Below, one piece after another: positions 43,898-57,100 of a DNA stretch of 64,000 nt. The number at the start of each line of letters is the position of its first letter. The stretch's first letter is position 1. The stretch lies in contig NZ_JAFREN010000023.1 of assembly GCF_017377505.1 (NCBI RefSeq), positions 1-64,000 on the forward strand, in the 5' to 3' direction. The stretch comes from Enterococcus sp. DIV0212c (GTDB lineage Bacteria; Bacillota; Bacilli; Lactobacillales; Enterococcaceae). A model generated the notes under the pieces. The model did no database searches. It had not been told where the DNA came from and saw only the letters and a program-made list of their open reading frames with translations. The position numbers were made by a program, and so were the translations under genes.

Positions 43898-43917
43898 GGA
43901 ACAAATAAAACGGTTCC
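43898..43917 (-). promoter_or_regulatory. Inverted repeat upstream of the dehydrogenase operon
   Basis: GGAAC-N10-GTTCC, with a partial match to the catabolite-repression (cre) pattern on the minus strand (TGGAACCGTTTTAT, about 11 of 14). A TATAGT -10-like box (43932-43937) lies just upstream, so binding here would block early transcription. Which protein binds is not known. Confidence 0.4.
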
Positions 43918-43937
43918 ACTTCTACACTCTTACTATA

Positions 43938-44233
43938 CAAAACTTTGAAAGAGCTTTCTTCCTAGATTTCGGTTGAAAAGTTCCTGGATATTGCTGTGAA
44001 ACACTATGATTGGCTACAAAAGTAGACAGAATAGATGTTGAACAGTACAAGGCGACTAAAAGAAGCGTTGTCTCCTTACTTGTGAATCACCAAACGCCTT
44101 ATTCCAAACTGATCTTACACAGTTCTTAACAACCAACGGAAGAGAAGTTTCATTACTTATACATCACTAACTTCCCATACCACACAAACAGAACAGAACC
44201 CAATTCTTATAGTTTTATTTTTTTCATACCAAA
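43938..44233. other. Intergenic stretch without a gene
   Basis: About 300 bases between the sugar operon and the WxL cluster. No frame with a start and ribosome binding site, no repeat shared with other parts of the window and no RNA element was seen. Confidence 0.6.
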
Positions 44234-44269
44234 CAAAAAAAGCCCTTCCCTTCTATACTAAAAAGGAAG
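44234..44269 (-). terminator. Terminator of the M60 peptidase gene
   Basis: CTTCCTTTT pairs with AAGGGAAG (minus strand, one G.U), followed by seven T, about 95 bases after the stop codon. Confidence 0.6.
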
Positions 44270-44363
44270 AACTTTATTCTCTAATTCGATTAGTAAAACA
44301 CACACCCAACATTACCAGAAGCCATCACCTGATGTCTCTGTTTACCGTATCTTACTTTTCTAC

Positions 44364-47150
44364 TTATTTTATAGGTCCATCAATTAATAACCATGTCAAT
44401 TCCGATTTGTACTGTCCGATTTTCCCATACGTAGGTACGAATAAGCGAACAGCTTGGTCAAAAGATGTCTGTTCATCCATAAAGATGGAGGAATACGTTC
44501 CCAATCCATGATCTTTTTCTGCAGAAAACACAAATTGAGGAGTGTTTGGAGCATTTATGACAACTTTTTTACTTTCAGGAAGAGCAGATAAATCACCTAA
44601 CTTGCTAGTAATAGTCCCTTTAGGAATCATTAATTGCCAACCTTTCAATGCTATCTCCTGTCCTTTAGTAAATCCTACAAAATCACTTATAGCCACTTGA
44701 ACATTCCAGCCTCCACCTGTGCCCCGTTTATCAATTACTTCTATGCCGAGCTTTTTATTTACTTCTACCTGTGCCTTTGCTGTTTGACCAATTTGAATTT
44801 TATCGAATTTAAAGTCTGACACAGCGTTTATCGTAAAATTACCTGAGCCACTTGGGGGTCCAATCGGTTCTTCTGGGAATTGCTCCTCATTTAAATTTGG
44901 TGTTGTCACTTCAACTATTGCTTTGCTATTTGGAGATTCTAATGGTCGCTCAAACAAATCTTTGTACTTTTCTAAATAAGTCAATCGATTCGGTTCACTT
45001 AAGGCATTAATTGCCATAAAGAGCTGCTTGATGCCATTTAATCCAATCGTATCTTTCGGTATTTCCGAACTGCCAATTTGTGATGCTTGTTCAGTAATTT
45101 TATTAATTAAAGTCGTCTCTAAATCATTTTTAAATATCTCGTTTTGCAGTCCTAATTTGGTCATTTTAAATGAATTCGTTTTTGAAGTAGAATCAATGAT
45201 CCCTTCCTCATTTGTTAACCTATTTTTAGTCTCAGCATGAAATAATACCACTCTGTATCCTAATTTTAAAGGGATCACATCCTTGACCACTTGAGCATTT
45301 ATCCCCTCAATTTCTTTGGAATAAATAACCTGATTATTTTCATCAAAAACCTTTATTGATGCATACAATTCTTTGGCGAAATAGGCATGAGGAGTGTTTG
45401 AAATAACGGAAAATGTGGCAGTTTCATTATTTATATCTGTTTCAAAATTTGCAAATGTATAATTACTAAGACCAAAAAATTTGATTGTTTGATTCATTAA
45501 TTTACTCGAGTTCAGTTTCTCTACTTCAATTGTTGCTTCATTATTTTTTTCTTTGATATGAACGTAGTGTCCACTATATTTATATTCATTCGATTCATTA
45601 GAAAATCCAACTGTGTAGACACCATTGGGAACATTGTAAAAATGAATATTTTCTTGATCAATCTCAACTTCTTGGATCACATGGCTGCCTTCTTTAAGTT
45701 TCAGTGTTTCTCCCTTTAAAATATTGATATCATCAATTGCTAAATGAATCTCAATGTCTCCTTCTAATCCCAGAGGAGCGATATCTTTATTGTTGACGAG
45801 TTCAAAGTTTGAATTCATGAGAATAGTTGGATCTACAAGTTTACGTGCATTAGCCAATTGATTTGATGGTACAATATTAACCAATGATGCGACCGCTTCG
45901 TAGTTTTGATAACGATTGATCTCGTCTTGAAAATTACTAGTTTGGATTTCCCACTTATTTAATGCAGGAGTAAAATCTAAACCAGTTGTTTCACTATAAT
46001 ATTTATTCATCAAGTCAGAAAATAAAATAGTCTCTTTTTTGACATCTGGTTGCAGCACTAACTTTCTATATCCTTGATATAGTTTCGCATATGTATTTGT
46101 TCCAGCTTTTTGCTTTAACATTGTTAATAGAACTAATTGACTCCGTAAATCAAGCGCAGAGTAACCTTCCCCATTAACAACCGTTCTCTGATATAAATTA
46201 TTATCTACTACTTCTCTTTTACCGTTATTAAATAACCAGCTAAACCGATCTGCTTCTTTTCCATACTGATCATATTGATATTGAGCCGCTAATAAATTAT
46301 TTGATACTTCTCCAGTAGATATCCCTCTATTTCTGAAATCTGCTTGGTAGCCATGTGCGATTTCATGGAGTGCCCCCCAACTGATTTTGTTCAGCCACAA
46401 GGTTGTATTATTTTTAGAATTAGCTGTCCAAATTGGGCCATAATAAGCACCACCAGCGCCATGGGTATCAGCTTTTAAAAAGTAACGATTTTTTGATTGT
46501 TGATTTTCATACGATGAATTATCTAAACCAATATACCGATCATATGTATCAAATATGTTTTCATAGTGATCAATCAGCTCGTCAATAGAAGCAAAATCTT
46601 TTGAGTTTCTCAGTAATTCTTTGTCTATTTTTGGTAAAAAAAGCTGAAATTTTTTTGACTTAATCAACGCAAACTCACTATCCAATTGATCCCAGATATT
46701 GAAAAATTTAGCTTCGTTTCCTTTCTTTTCATATATCGGTAATAATTTTTGAGTTGTATCATTTTCAACTTGAAATTCGATCGTTGGATTCACGTTACCA
46801 AAGGGTGTATCCACAAAAGGAACTGTTACAGTTTCACTGGAAATTTCAGTCCATTCAGTTCCTACACTTACGGATTTTTCTTCCTTTGAATCATTAGATA
46901 AGAGACGAACGGTTAATTTATTTTTTATTTCTGGATTTGTTTGCCTAATCTTTAAAATAGTGTTTTTAGCTAATACAAAGTCCAAATCTTGGCGATCATG
47001 ATTTTTTCCTTTAGAAATTCCTGCTTTAAATAACCAGATAGGTTCCTCAATACTTCTAATTTCCTTTTCTTTCACTTCAGCGACCACTACTGGGCTTGTT
47101 GAAAATAGTCCAATTAGTAAAATGATGCTAATAATTATTTTTTGTTTCAC
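44364..47150 (-). CDS. Secreted M60-family (enhancin-like) metallopeptidase with WxL anchor
   Basis: A 928-residue protein. Signal peptide to ~residue 25, then a carbohydrate-binding-like N-terminal part. The M60 catalytic domain (~150-420) has the gluzincin site ALHEIAHGYQ with the third ligand probably in STGEVSNN. Beta domains follow, a Pro/Glu spacer near 755-770 (EEPIGPPSGSGN), and a C-terminal WxL domain (~775-928; GGGWNVQV and ELTWLLIDG). M60 enzymes cut mucin-type glycoproteins; the WxL domain binds peptidoglycan. It is therefore likely a wall-bound host-glycoprotein protease. Start is GTG 47150 behind AAGGGGA. The WxL domain closely resembles that of 62520-63197. Confidence 0.87.
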   Translation of the reverse strand: MKQKIIISIILLIGLFSTSPVVVAEVKEKEIRSIEEPIWLFKAGISKGKNHDRQDLDFVLAKNTILKIRQTNPEIKNKLTVRLLSNDSKEEKSVSVGTEWTEISSETVTVPFVDTPFGNVNPTIEFQVENDTTQKLLPIYEKKGNEAKFFNIWDQLDSEFALIKSKKFQLFLPKIDKELLRNSKDFASIDELIDHYENIFDTYDRYIGLDNSSYENQQSKNRYFLKADTHGAGGAYYGPIWTANSKNNTTLWLNKISWGALHEIAHGYQADFRNRGISTGEVSNNLLAAQYQYDQYGKEADRFSWLFNNGKREVVDNNLYQRTVVNGEGYSALDLRSQLVLLTMLKQKAGTNTYAKLYQGYRKLVLQPDVKKETILFSDLMNKYYSETTGLDFTPALNKWEIQTSNFQDEINRYQNYEAVASLVNIVPSNQLANARKLVDPTILMNSNFELVNNKDIAPLGLEGDIEIHLAIDDINILKGETLKLKEGSHVIQEVEIDQENIHFYNVPNGVYTVGFSNESNEYKYSGHYVHIKEKNNEATIEVEKLNSSKLMNQTIKFFGLSNYTFANFETDINNETATFSVISNTPHAYFAKELYASIKVFDENNQVIYSKEIEGINAQVVKDVIPLKLGYRVVLFHAETKNRLTNEEGIIDSTSKTNSFKMTKLGLQNEIFKNDLETTLINKITEQASQIGSSEIPKDTIGLNGIKQLFMAINALSEPNRLTYLEKYKDLFERPLESPNSKAIVEVTTPNLNEEQFPEEPIGPPSGSGNFTINAVSDFKFDKIQIGQTAKAQVEVNKKLGIEVIDKRGTGGGWNVQVAISDFVGFTKGQEIALKGWQLMIPKGTITSKLGDLSALPESKKVVINAPNTPQFVFSAEKDHGLGTYSSIFMDEQTSFDQAVRLFVPTYGKIGQYKSELTWLLIDGPIK

Positions 47151-47299
47151 TTACTTTCCCCTTCGCGAATGCTTTGGATAAGATTTAACCTAAGTTTCCC
47201 TATCTATTAACATAATTCTTGTTTATTATTGAAAAAGAAAGAGTAAGATAAACGTAATCAGATATACTACTCTTCTTTATCAACTATTCTTATCTTTAC

Positions 47300-47983
47300 T
47301 TATATATCGAGCATATAGCCTCTTGAACGGACTGTTTTAATAAATCTTGGTCTTGCCTTATTCTTTTCGATCTTATTTCTTAAATGAAAAATAACATTAG
47401 CGATACGATAGTTGTGATTGTTTAAGCTATATTCTGAATTCCACAAATGTTCTTTGAATTTCTTGTATGAAATAGCTACAGAGGGATTATTATATAATAT
47501 CTCTAGTGCTTGATATTCTTTTTTAGTCAAATTTATTTCTCGATCTCCATCAATTATTACACTTAAGTTTCCTGGATTTAATTCTAAACTCGTTTTTTTC
47601 ATTGTTTTTTCTTTACTTGTCAGTTGTTCATCTGATTGATTCACCAATAGGTTCGTAAGTGTGTGGAAAAGTTCTTCTGTATTCGTTTCTTCTGAAAAAC
47701 AAATTTTTACACCCAGTTGCAAATAAACAACATTCGCATCAGAGCCGCCACCAGTTGAGTGTAAATAAATAGGGAGGTCAAAGCGTTGTGTCAATTCCAT
47801 CAACCAACAACATGTTATAGGCATCGTACTTTCTTCTATAACAATAGCTGTCATTTTCTCTTCGTTTTCTAGAAGTTTGTCTATTTCAATTGGAGAGACC
47901 TCCCAACCTTTTTCCTTTAAATAGTCAATATGCGAATTTTCTTTTGAATCATCTTCAGTTAAAAATTTAATTTTGTACATCAT
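47300..47983 (-). CDS. OmpR-type winged-helix regulator with degenerate receiver
   Basis: A 227-residue protein. The N-terminal ~110 residues have the size and pattern of a receiver domain, but the phosphoacceptor Asp position reads VIEESTMP, so it is probably not phosphorylated. The C-terminal OmpR/PhoB winged helix is clear (INLTKKEYQALEILYNNP...YRIANVIFHLRNKIEKN...FIKTVRSRGYML). It lies between WxL surface genes on the same strand, so regulation of that cluster is likely. No kinase gene is nearby. I start it at ATG 47983 behind GGAGGAG. Confidence 0.8.
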   Translation of the reverse strand: MMYKIKFLTEDDSKENSHIDYLKEKGWEVSPIEIDKLLENEEKMTAIVIEESTMPITCCWLMELTQRFDLPIYLHSTGGGSDANVVYLQLGVKICFSEETNTEELFHTLTNLLVNQSDEQLTSKEKTMKKTSLELNPGNLSVIIDGDREINLTKKEYQALEILYNNPSVAISYKKFKEHLWNSEYSLNNHNYRIANVIFHLRNKIEKNKARPRFIKTVRSRGYMLDI

Positions 47984-48179
47984 TATCTCCTCCAAATGTA
48001 TTGTTATCTATGTAGGTATTATTTTGTTCAATAAAACTTTTTAATTGTTTATCCAAATAATTTTAACTGAATTTTTTATGTTTTTTATAAGGTACACGAG
48101 GCAAAAACTAGCGTTTTAACCTCGCTTCCCTATAAATTTGAATGCTAAAATATAAACATTCTCGCTTTATTTCAATTTA

Positions 48180-51100
48180 CTATTGCTTTGGTACATCTTC
48201 CAAGATCCATGTTACGCTGCCTTTGTAATTCCCAAGATAATTCGATTGGTTAACAGTATAATGAAGTCCTTGTTCATCCGTCCATTTTTCAGATATCGAC
48301 GTGACTTCATTTGCTTCATCACTTGCGCCACTTTCAATAAGGACTTTTTGCCCCGTTACAATAGTATTTCCAGTACCTTTATCATCAACATAATGATACT
48401 CTCCCACAAGTTTTCTTTTTCCTGAAACCAATTCACTTGGCAGAATACTTAGCTGCCAATTCCCTTTACCACGATTATCAAAGACAGAAGCATGCCCTCC
48501 TGTTGGTTTAACAGGTTTTCTATGGTTACTTTTTGATGAGATTGAAAATGATAGTTTGTCTGGGATACTGTTTAGTTTCAATTCTGGGATCTTACTGTTC
48601 ACCGTAATTACGTTATTTGGATTTTGATCCGCTTTGTCTAAGACCACAGTGTATGCTGTTCCTTTTTTATGAGGGATTTCTACATTTTTATCTGCTTTCC
48701 CTTCATAAAGAATGGTCCCTTCAGGATTTTTGATGGTATAAATATGGTCATTATGAAGCAACTGTGGTTTCCCTGTTGCTGAATACACATGTAACAAGAA
48801 ATAGCTGCTAGACTTTGCATCAAATGGTCGGATCACTGATTCATCCGCCTTAATATTAATTACTTCACTTCCTCTTAATGTAAGTCCCTCAACGAAGGTC
48901 TCTTGATAATCGGATAGTTCCGCACTTATTAAAAAGCTTGGTACTTGAGCTGAGTTATACGTTAACTGATTATGATTAATGGTAAATCCTTTCATGTTGT
49001 CTCTGAATATTGGTACCTGACCAACAAGTTTATTATGAGCTACACTCAACCAACTAAGCTTTGGTAGTGCCGCTAGCCCTTCTGGGATTGATCCTGTTAA
49101 GCCGTTATTTACTAGATACAGTGTTTCCAGATTGCTAAGATTGCCTAAACTTTCTGGAATCTCTCCAGTAAAGGTATTCCCATAAATTCTTAAATCTTTC
49201 AATTTTGTTAAATTCCCTAATTCATTTGGAAGGCTGCCAACCATTTTTGCGTCCATTAACAAAAGATCTGTTAGATTCTTTAGAGCATCAATATTTTTGG
49301 GAACACGTTGACCTTCAGTAACTTTACTAGGAAAACCTGGATTGATTAACGTAATGGCAGCTAAATCAGATAAATAAACATCTTGATCAATTTGTTTGGG
49401 TCTCAGTTGCTTATTTATTTCATTAATAATCCACGATTGATTTTCAAAGAATTCAGAGGTAATAATCTCTAATTCAACAGGTGTTACATTAAATACATTT
49501 TTTGGATTTTTATCTGCCTGATCCAAAATTACTGTATAGATAGCGCCTTTTTTATGTCGGAAAGAGACATTCTTGTCAGCCTTTCCTTCATAAACAACAC
49601 CTTCTTGCGTTTTGATGGTATAAATATGGTCATCATATAACTGCTCCACATTTTCTCCATTCAGTGCATGGAGATTGAAATAACTAGATACCTCGGAATC
49701 AAAAGGTCTAATCGTTGGTTCGCCTTCTTTGATTTCGATTGTTTCATTTCCTTGCAACGAAAGAGTACTTATAAATGTTGATGTGAAAATTGCAGTTGTC
49801 GCACTGTGGATATAGCTTGGTATTTCGTTTGAATTATCGGTTATTTGATTATTATTAATAGAAAGTATTTTCATTTTTTCACGTAATTTTGGTAGTTGTC
49901 CTACAAGCTGATTCCCATTTAGGAAAAGTGTATGCAACTTAGATAACTTAGCTAATCCTTCTGGAATTGTTCCTGTTAGCCCGTTATTTGAAAGCAATAA
50001 TGTTTCCATCTCACTAAGATTTTCTAAGCTTTCAGGAATTTCCCCTGTAAAGTTATTTCCAAAAATTCGTAAATCTTGCATGTTTGTTAAATCACCTAAT
50101 TCTTTCGGTAACTTCCCACTCATTTTTGCATTCGATAACAAAAGTATCTTTAGGTTTTTTAGAGCACTAATATTTTTTGGAATAAACTGACCTTCGGTAA
50201 CCGTGCTGTTTGAACCTGGATTAATTACAGTGATCTCTTCTAAATCTGACAGATAAACATCATGATCAATTTTCTTCGGTTGTAACTGATCATTGATGTT
50301 ATCAATAATCCATGATTGATTTTCAAAGAATTCAGATTTGACTGGCTCTATATCTACCGACTTAATCTTAACTATATTATTTGGATTTTGATCGGCTTTG
50401 TCTAATACCACGGTGTAGGTTGTTTCTTTTTTATGAGGAATTTCTACATTTTCATCTGCTTTCCCTTCATAAAGCACCATTCCTTCTTGATTTTTGATGG
50501 TATAAATATGCTCATCATAGAGCGTTTGCGACTTTCCTTCTGTTTGAGTCGCATGTAAATCGAAATAGGTAGGGGATGCTGAATCAAACGGTCGAATAAC
50601 TGGATCATGTGCCTTAACCGTAAGTGAGTCCTTCCCTTTTAATGTGAGTCCTTCAATAAAGGTATTTTTATAATCGAAATTTTCCGCACTTGTTATAAAG
50701 CTTGGTACTTGGGCAGAATTATACGTTAATTGCGTATTATTAATGTATAATGCTTTCATGTTTTCTCTAAATGTTGGTACCTGACCAACAAACTTATTAG
50801 CAATTAAAGCCATCCACTCAAGATTTGGTAGCGCAGCTAGCTCTTCTGGGATTGTTCCTGTTAAATTACTATTTACTAGATATAGCTGCCTTAACTCACT
50901 AAGATTACCCAAACTTTCTGGAATCCCTCCAGTGAAGGTATTCCCCATGAGTTTTAAATTTTTCAGTTTTGTTAAATTCCCTATTTCCGTTGGAAGGCTA
51001 CCAACCATTTTTGCCTCCATTAATATAAGATCTGTTAGATTTGTTAGGGCATCAATATTTTGGGGAATGAACTGACCTTTGGTACCTTTACTAGACATAC

Positions 51101-54100
51101 CTGTATCGATCGTAGTAATTTCGGCAAGATCCGATAAATAAACATCTTGATCAATTTGTTTTGGATTCAGTTGCTTGTTTACTTCATCAATAATCCATGA
51201 TTGATTTTCAAAGAATTCAGAGGTGATAACTTCTAATTCAACAGGTGTTACTTTAAATACATTTTTTGGATTTTTATCTGCTTTATCCAAAATAACCGTA
51301 TAGTCTGCGCCTTTTTTATGTTGGAAAGAGACATTCTTATCAGCCTTTCCTTCATAAACAACACCCTCTTGCGTTTTGATGGTATAAATGTGGTCATCAT
51401 ATAACTGCTCCACATTTGATCCTTTTAGGGCATGGAGATTGAAATAACTAGATGACGCAGAATCAAATGGTCGAATGGTTAGTTCTCCTGCTTTGATATT
51501 GATTGCTTTATTTCCTTGAAGCGATAGACCACTGATAAAAGTGTTCCCTATTCCTAAATTCGTTGCACTTTCCATAAAGCTTGGTACTTTTTCAGCATTA
51601 TAGGTTAATTGCGTATTACCCACTTGGATAGTTTTGAAATTCTCACCAAAGTCTGGGATTTGTCCAACTAATTTATTTTTCTCTAGATAGAGGCTATGGA
51701 GTTTAGGTAACGTTGCTAATCCACTAGGAATTGTTCCCGTTAAACCATTTTCATCTAAAATTAAATTCTCTACCTCTTTTAAATTCGTAAAGCTTTCTGG
51801 AATACCACCTGTAAAGGTATTATTGAAAATTCGTAAATCTTTCATTTTTGTTAAACTACCAAGTTCTTTTGGTAATGAGCCAGTCATTAGCGTATTTCTT
51901 AAATAGAGTAATTCTAGGTTTTTTAGGGCGTTAATATTTTTTGGAATATGCTGTCCATTGAATGGTCGTTTAGCATCTGTATTAACTTGTTTGATTTTTT
52001 CCAAATCAGACATATAAACATCCACATCGATTTTCTTTGGTTTCAATTGGTCATTGATATTATTAATGATCCATGATTGGTTTTCAAAGAAGTTTGAGGT
52101 TACCAAATCAGATTCTACAGATTTAATCGTAAATACATTCTTTGGATTTTGCTCCGCTTTATCCAGTATCACGGTGTAATTTGCACCACTTTTATGAGTG
52201 AAAGAGACATTTTCATTTGCTTTCCCTTCATAAACAATTTCATCCTTGTTTTTAATGGTGTAAATATGGTCATCATATAATGACTGTTTCCCTTTTGTTG
52301 CTGAATAAGCGTGTAGATCAAAATAGCTATTCGCTGACTTATCAAACGGGCTGATCGTATACCCTGCTTGAACTTGTATTTGTCCATTTCCTTTTAGAGA
52401 CAGTGTACTAATAAAGGTTTCAGCTATTCCTAAATTCGTTGCACTTTCCATAAAGCTTGGTACTTTTTCAGCATTATAGGTTAATTGCGTATTCCCCACT
52501 TGGATAGTTTTGAAATTCTCACCAAAGTCTGGGATTTGTCCAACTAATTTATTTTTCTCTAGATAGAGGCTATTGAGTTTAGGTAATGCTCCTAATCCAC
52601 TAGGAATTGTTCCCGTTAAACCATTTTCATCCAAAATTAAATTCTCTACCTCTTTTAAATTCGTAAAGCTTTCTGGAATACCACCTGTAAAGGTATTATT
52701 GAAAATTCGTAAATCTTTCATTTTTGTTAAACTACCAAGTTCTTTTGGTAATGAGCCAGTCATTAGCGTATTTCTTAAATAAAGTAGTTCTAGGTTTTTT
52801 AGGGCGTTAATATTTTTTGGAATATGCTGTCCATTAAATGGTCGTTTAGCATCTGTATTGACTTGTTTGATTTTCTCTAAATCTTCTGGATACACATCCA
52901 CATCGATTTTCTTTGGTTTTAATTGGTCATTGATGTTATTGATAATCCAAGATTGATTTTCAAAGAAAGCAGACGTAATAATTGCTATCTCAACGGGCGT
53001 TACCTTAAATACATTTTTTGGATTTTTATCTGCTTTATCCAATATTACTGTATAAACTGCGCCTTTTTCATGTTGGAAAGAGACATTCTTACCTGCTTTT
53101 CCTTCATAAACAACACCATTTTGCGTTTTGATAGTATAAATATGGTCATCATATAACTGCTCCACATTTGCTCCTTTTAGGGCATGAAGGTTGAAATAAC
53201 TAGAAGACGCAGAATCAAATGGTCGAATCGTTGACTCGCCTTCTTTGATATTAATTTTCTCATTTCCATTCAATGAAAGACCAGCTATAAATGTTGATGT
53301 AGTCATATTATGCTGTGCACTCTGTATAAAACTAGGCACTTCATTTGAGTTATACGTTATTTGGTTGTTATGACTATAAAATGTAATCATATTATCACGG
53401 AATTTTGGCAGTTGTCCTACAAATTTATTACCATTCAAGTAAATTGAATGCATATTAGGCAACGTAGTCAGCACTTCTGGTACTGTTCCTGTTAAAAGAT
53501 TATTTGAAACCAACAAGTATCTTAGTTCTTTAAGATTTCCTAAACTCTCTGGAATTTCACCTGTCAAGCTATTATCAAAAACTCGTAAATCTTTCATTTT
53601 CGTTAATTCGCCGAGTTCTACTGGCAATGAACCGCTTATTTCAGCATTGCTTAAATATAATACTTCAAGATTTTTAAGTGCTTTGATATTTTTTGGAATA
53701 TGCTGCCCTTTGAAAGGTCGTTTAGCATCTGTATGGACTTGTGTGATTTTCTCTAAATCTTCTGGATACACATCGACATCTATTTTTTGGGGTTTCAATT
53801 GATCATTGATGTTATCAATGATCCATGATTGATTTTCAAAGAAGGCAGACGTAATTACTGCTATCTCAACGGGAGTTACCTTAAATACATTTTTTGGATT
53901 TTTATCTGCTTTATCCAATATTACTGTATAGATTGCACCTTTTTTATGTTGGAAAGAGACATTCTTACCTGCTTTTCCTTCATAAACAACGCCATTTTGC
54001 GTTTTGATGGTATAAATGTGGTCATCATATAACTGCTCCGCATTTGATCCTTTTAGGGCATGGAGATTGAAATAACTAGTAGATTCGGAATCAAAGGGTC

Positions 54101-57100
54101 TAATCGTTGGTTCGCCTGCTTTGATTTCAATTTTTTCATTTCCTTTTAGCGATAGGCTACTGATGAAAGTGTTCCCTATGCCTAAATTCGTTGCACTTTC
54201 CATAAAGCTTGGTACTTTTTCAGCATTATAGGTTAATTGCGTATTCCCTAATTGGAGAATTTTGAAGTTCTCTCCAAAATCTGGGACTTGTCCAACTAAT
54301 TTATTGTCATCTAGATATAGACTATGCAATTTTGGCAAAGTCTCTAGCCCAGTAGGAATTGTTCCAGTTAAGCCATTTCCATCCAAGTATAAATATTCTA
54401 TATTCTTTAATTTTGTCAGACTGTCTGGAATGCCACCTGTAAAGCTATTATCAAAAATTCGTAAGTCTTTCATTTTTGTTAAATCGCCAAGTTCTACTGG
54501 CAATGAACCGCTCATTTTAGTATTTCTTAAATGCAATAATTCAAGATTTTTTAGAGCGTTGATATTTTTTGGAATATGCTGTCCATTGAATGGTCGTTTA
54601 GCATCTGTATTAACTTGTTTGATTTTATCTAAATCTTCTGGATAAACATCGACATCTATTTTTTTGGGTTTCAATTGGTCATTCAGGTTATTAATAATCC
54701 ATGATTGATTTTCAAAGAAGGCTGAGGTGATTAAATCATCATTTATTGTTTTAATCGTCAATACATTATTTGGATTTTGATCAGCCTGATCCAAAATTGC
54801 CGTATAGACCGAACCTTTTTTATGAGGAAATGACACATTTTTATTCGCCTTTCCTTCATAAACAATGCCATCTTGATTTTTAATCGTATAAATATGGTCA
54901 TCATATAACGACTCCGTAGTTCCGTTAGCTACTGCATGTAGATTGAAATAAGTAGAGGATGTTGAATCAAATGGTCGTACCGTTAAATTGGATCCTTTGA
55001 GATTAATTTCTTTGTTCCCATTCAATGAAAGGTCCTCTAAAAAGGTTGTTGTCGTTTGATTATTTTCTGTACTCTGGATAAAACTAGGCACTTTATTTGA
55101 GTTATGCGTTATTTGATTGTTATGAATATAAAATGAAGTCATATTGTCCTTGAATTTTGGCAATTGCCCTACAAGTTTATTATTATTTAAAAAAAGTATC
55201 GACAATTTAGGAAGTTTAGTCAGCACTTCTGGTACTGTTCCTGTTAATCCATTATGTGAAATGATCAAAATTTCTAATTCGCTAAGGTTTCCTAAACTTT
55301 CTGGAATTTCACCAGTAAAGGTATTTCCATTAATTCGTAGTTGTTTTAGCTTTGTTAATTCTCCTAATTCTTTTGGAAGAACCCCAACCATTTTTCCATC
55401 TAACACTCTGAGAGATTCTAAATTCCTTAAATAACGTATATTTTTCGGGACTAACTGCCCCTTGTACTCATCTTCTTTTGGAAAAAGAGCGATTTCAGTA
55501 ATTTTAATTAAATCTGATAGATAGAGATCTCTATTCATTGTCTTAGGTCTCAATTGATATTCTATTTCATCAACGATCCAAGCCTGATTTTCGAAAAAAC
55601 TAGCCTTGACTATTTCGTCCACCACAGTAACAGGAACACTGATTATTTTGGTTAATTGAGGTATCAACTCACTTTGTATTTTTACATCTATATATTCCCT
55701 TCTGTTTCTATCAAATACTTTTTCTGCTACCAAACCAACAACTTTTACTTTATCCCCTGGAATATTACTCACTGTGTCTTTTAGTAGCTTATTTATATTT
55801 AAATCTTTTGTTGAACTACCAAGTATTGTTTTTGTGTCAACTGGTGTAGCAGAAATAGCAGGTGTTACCTCAGCAGATGCTGCACTTGATTCTGATTGAA
55901 TGTCTGTCTGTCTTTGTGTAATATTATAAGTAGTGAGCGGTAGTTTAACCGTCCCAGTAGTCGAATTGAATAGTGATATGGCTTTACTTATATTAATTTT
56001 ATCAACAGAAACCTCCATTCTAATTGTATTGGTTCCTAATTCTTCTAATAGTGTTTTAGGCAGAGTAATCTTTAATTTATTTGAACCAATAGACTCTACG
56101 TTCACCTGACTGGTGATTTCCGTGTCCTTATTGTTAAACAATTGAACTCTAGTCGAATCTAAGCTTGTAAATACCTTTTCTTTGTCCTCTAAAATTACCG
56201 ACAGAGAACTTGGGAAATTTTTTGAATACGTATTAATCAGGTTTTGTCTAACTGTATAACTCGCAGTAAACGATTCTGTTTTCTTTCCTTCGACAGTTGG
56301 ACTAGTATAAATTGGCTCTCCAATTGACTTTATACTTGGATCATATAGCAACATATGTGATATATAATTATTCGATGGGCTATATGTTCCAATTACTAGA
56401 GGATTCTTATTGTCAAATACATACGTATATAAATTTTGAGATACACCTTTGCCCGTTTTTTGGTGGGTCGTTCTAAGTGTCGTTCTAGAATTGAAATCAC
56501 TACTATTACCTGTATCAATATAAGCGCCGTTGAATACAAGACTACTATTGTCATAAGTTTGTAGATAAACTTTTTTTATTCCTTCTACTCCAATACTATC
56601 AAAACCAAATGTACCATTCGGATTTCTATAGTTCTCATTAATAATTAGATTAGAAAGTTCAACATAAATATTCTCAACAGGTGTTTTTGTATCTGTATAA
56701 ACAAGCTGGTAAGAAGTTGTACCATATCCAGCAGCCTTGTCACCAGAGATGAAAGTTTGGCTGAGTCCCCCGCCATTGAATACTTGATTCTTGAAGAAAT
56801 CCGCATTTATACCACTTCCCCCCGTAATATGACTAATTTTTAAAGAAAGGGAACGATTATTATACTTACCCATATTATTGTAATAAAAATAGGTACCAGC
56901 TCCATATTTTATAGGTGTTGAATATTTTCCAAAATAGAGTGACCCATCATTCTTTTTGATATCAGCTAAAGGGAAATTCCCTTGATAAACTGCCTTGATT
57001 GTTGGTTTATCTGGATTGAAGATGGAGCCAGTTGATATACTACCGTCTGGAGCTACTACAGCAAAGCAATCTCCGACCTTCACGTCCTCCTCCGCCTGTA

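Noticed and set aside
43938..44233. Possible insertion-sequence remnant between the sugar operon and the WxL cluster
   Set aside because: No transposase-like frame, terminal inverted repeat or target duplication could be found.
52090..52900. Possible assembly duplication of units 4 and 5 in the giant LRR gene
   Set aside because: The two units differ at scattered positions and in their flanks, so they look like real, recently homogenised copies; only long reads could exclude an error.
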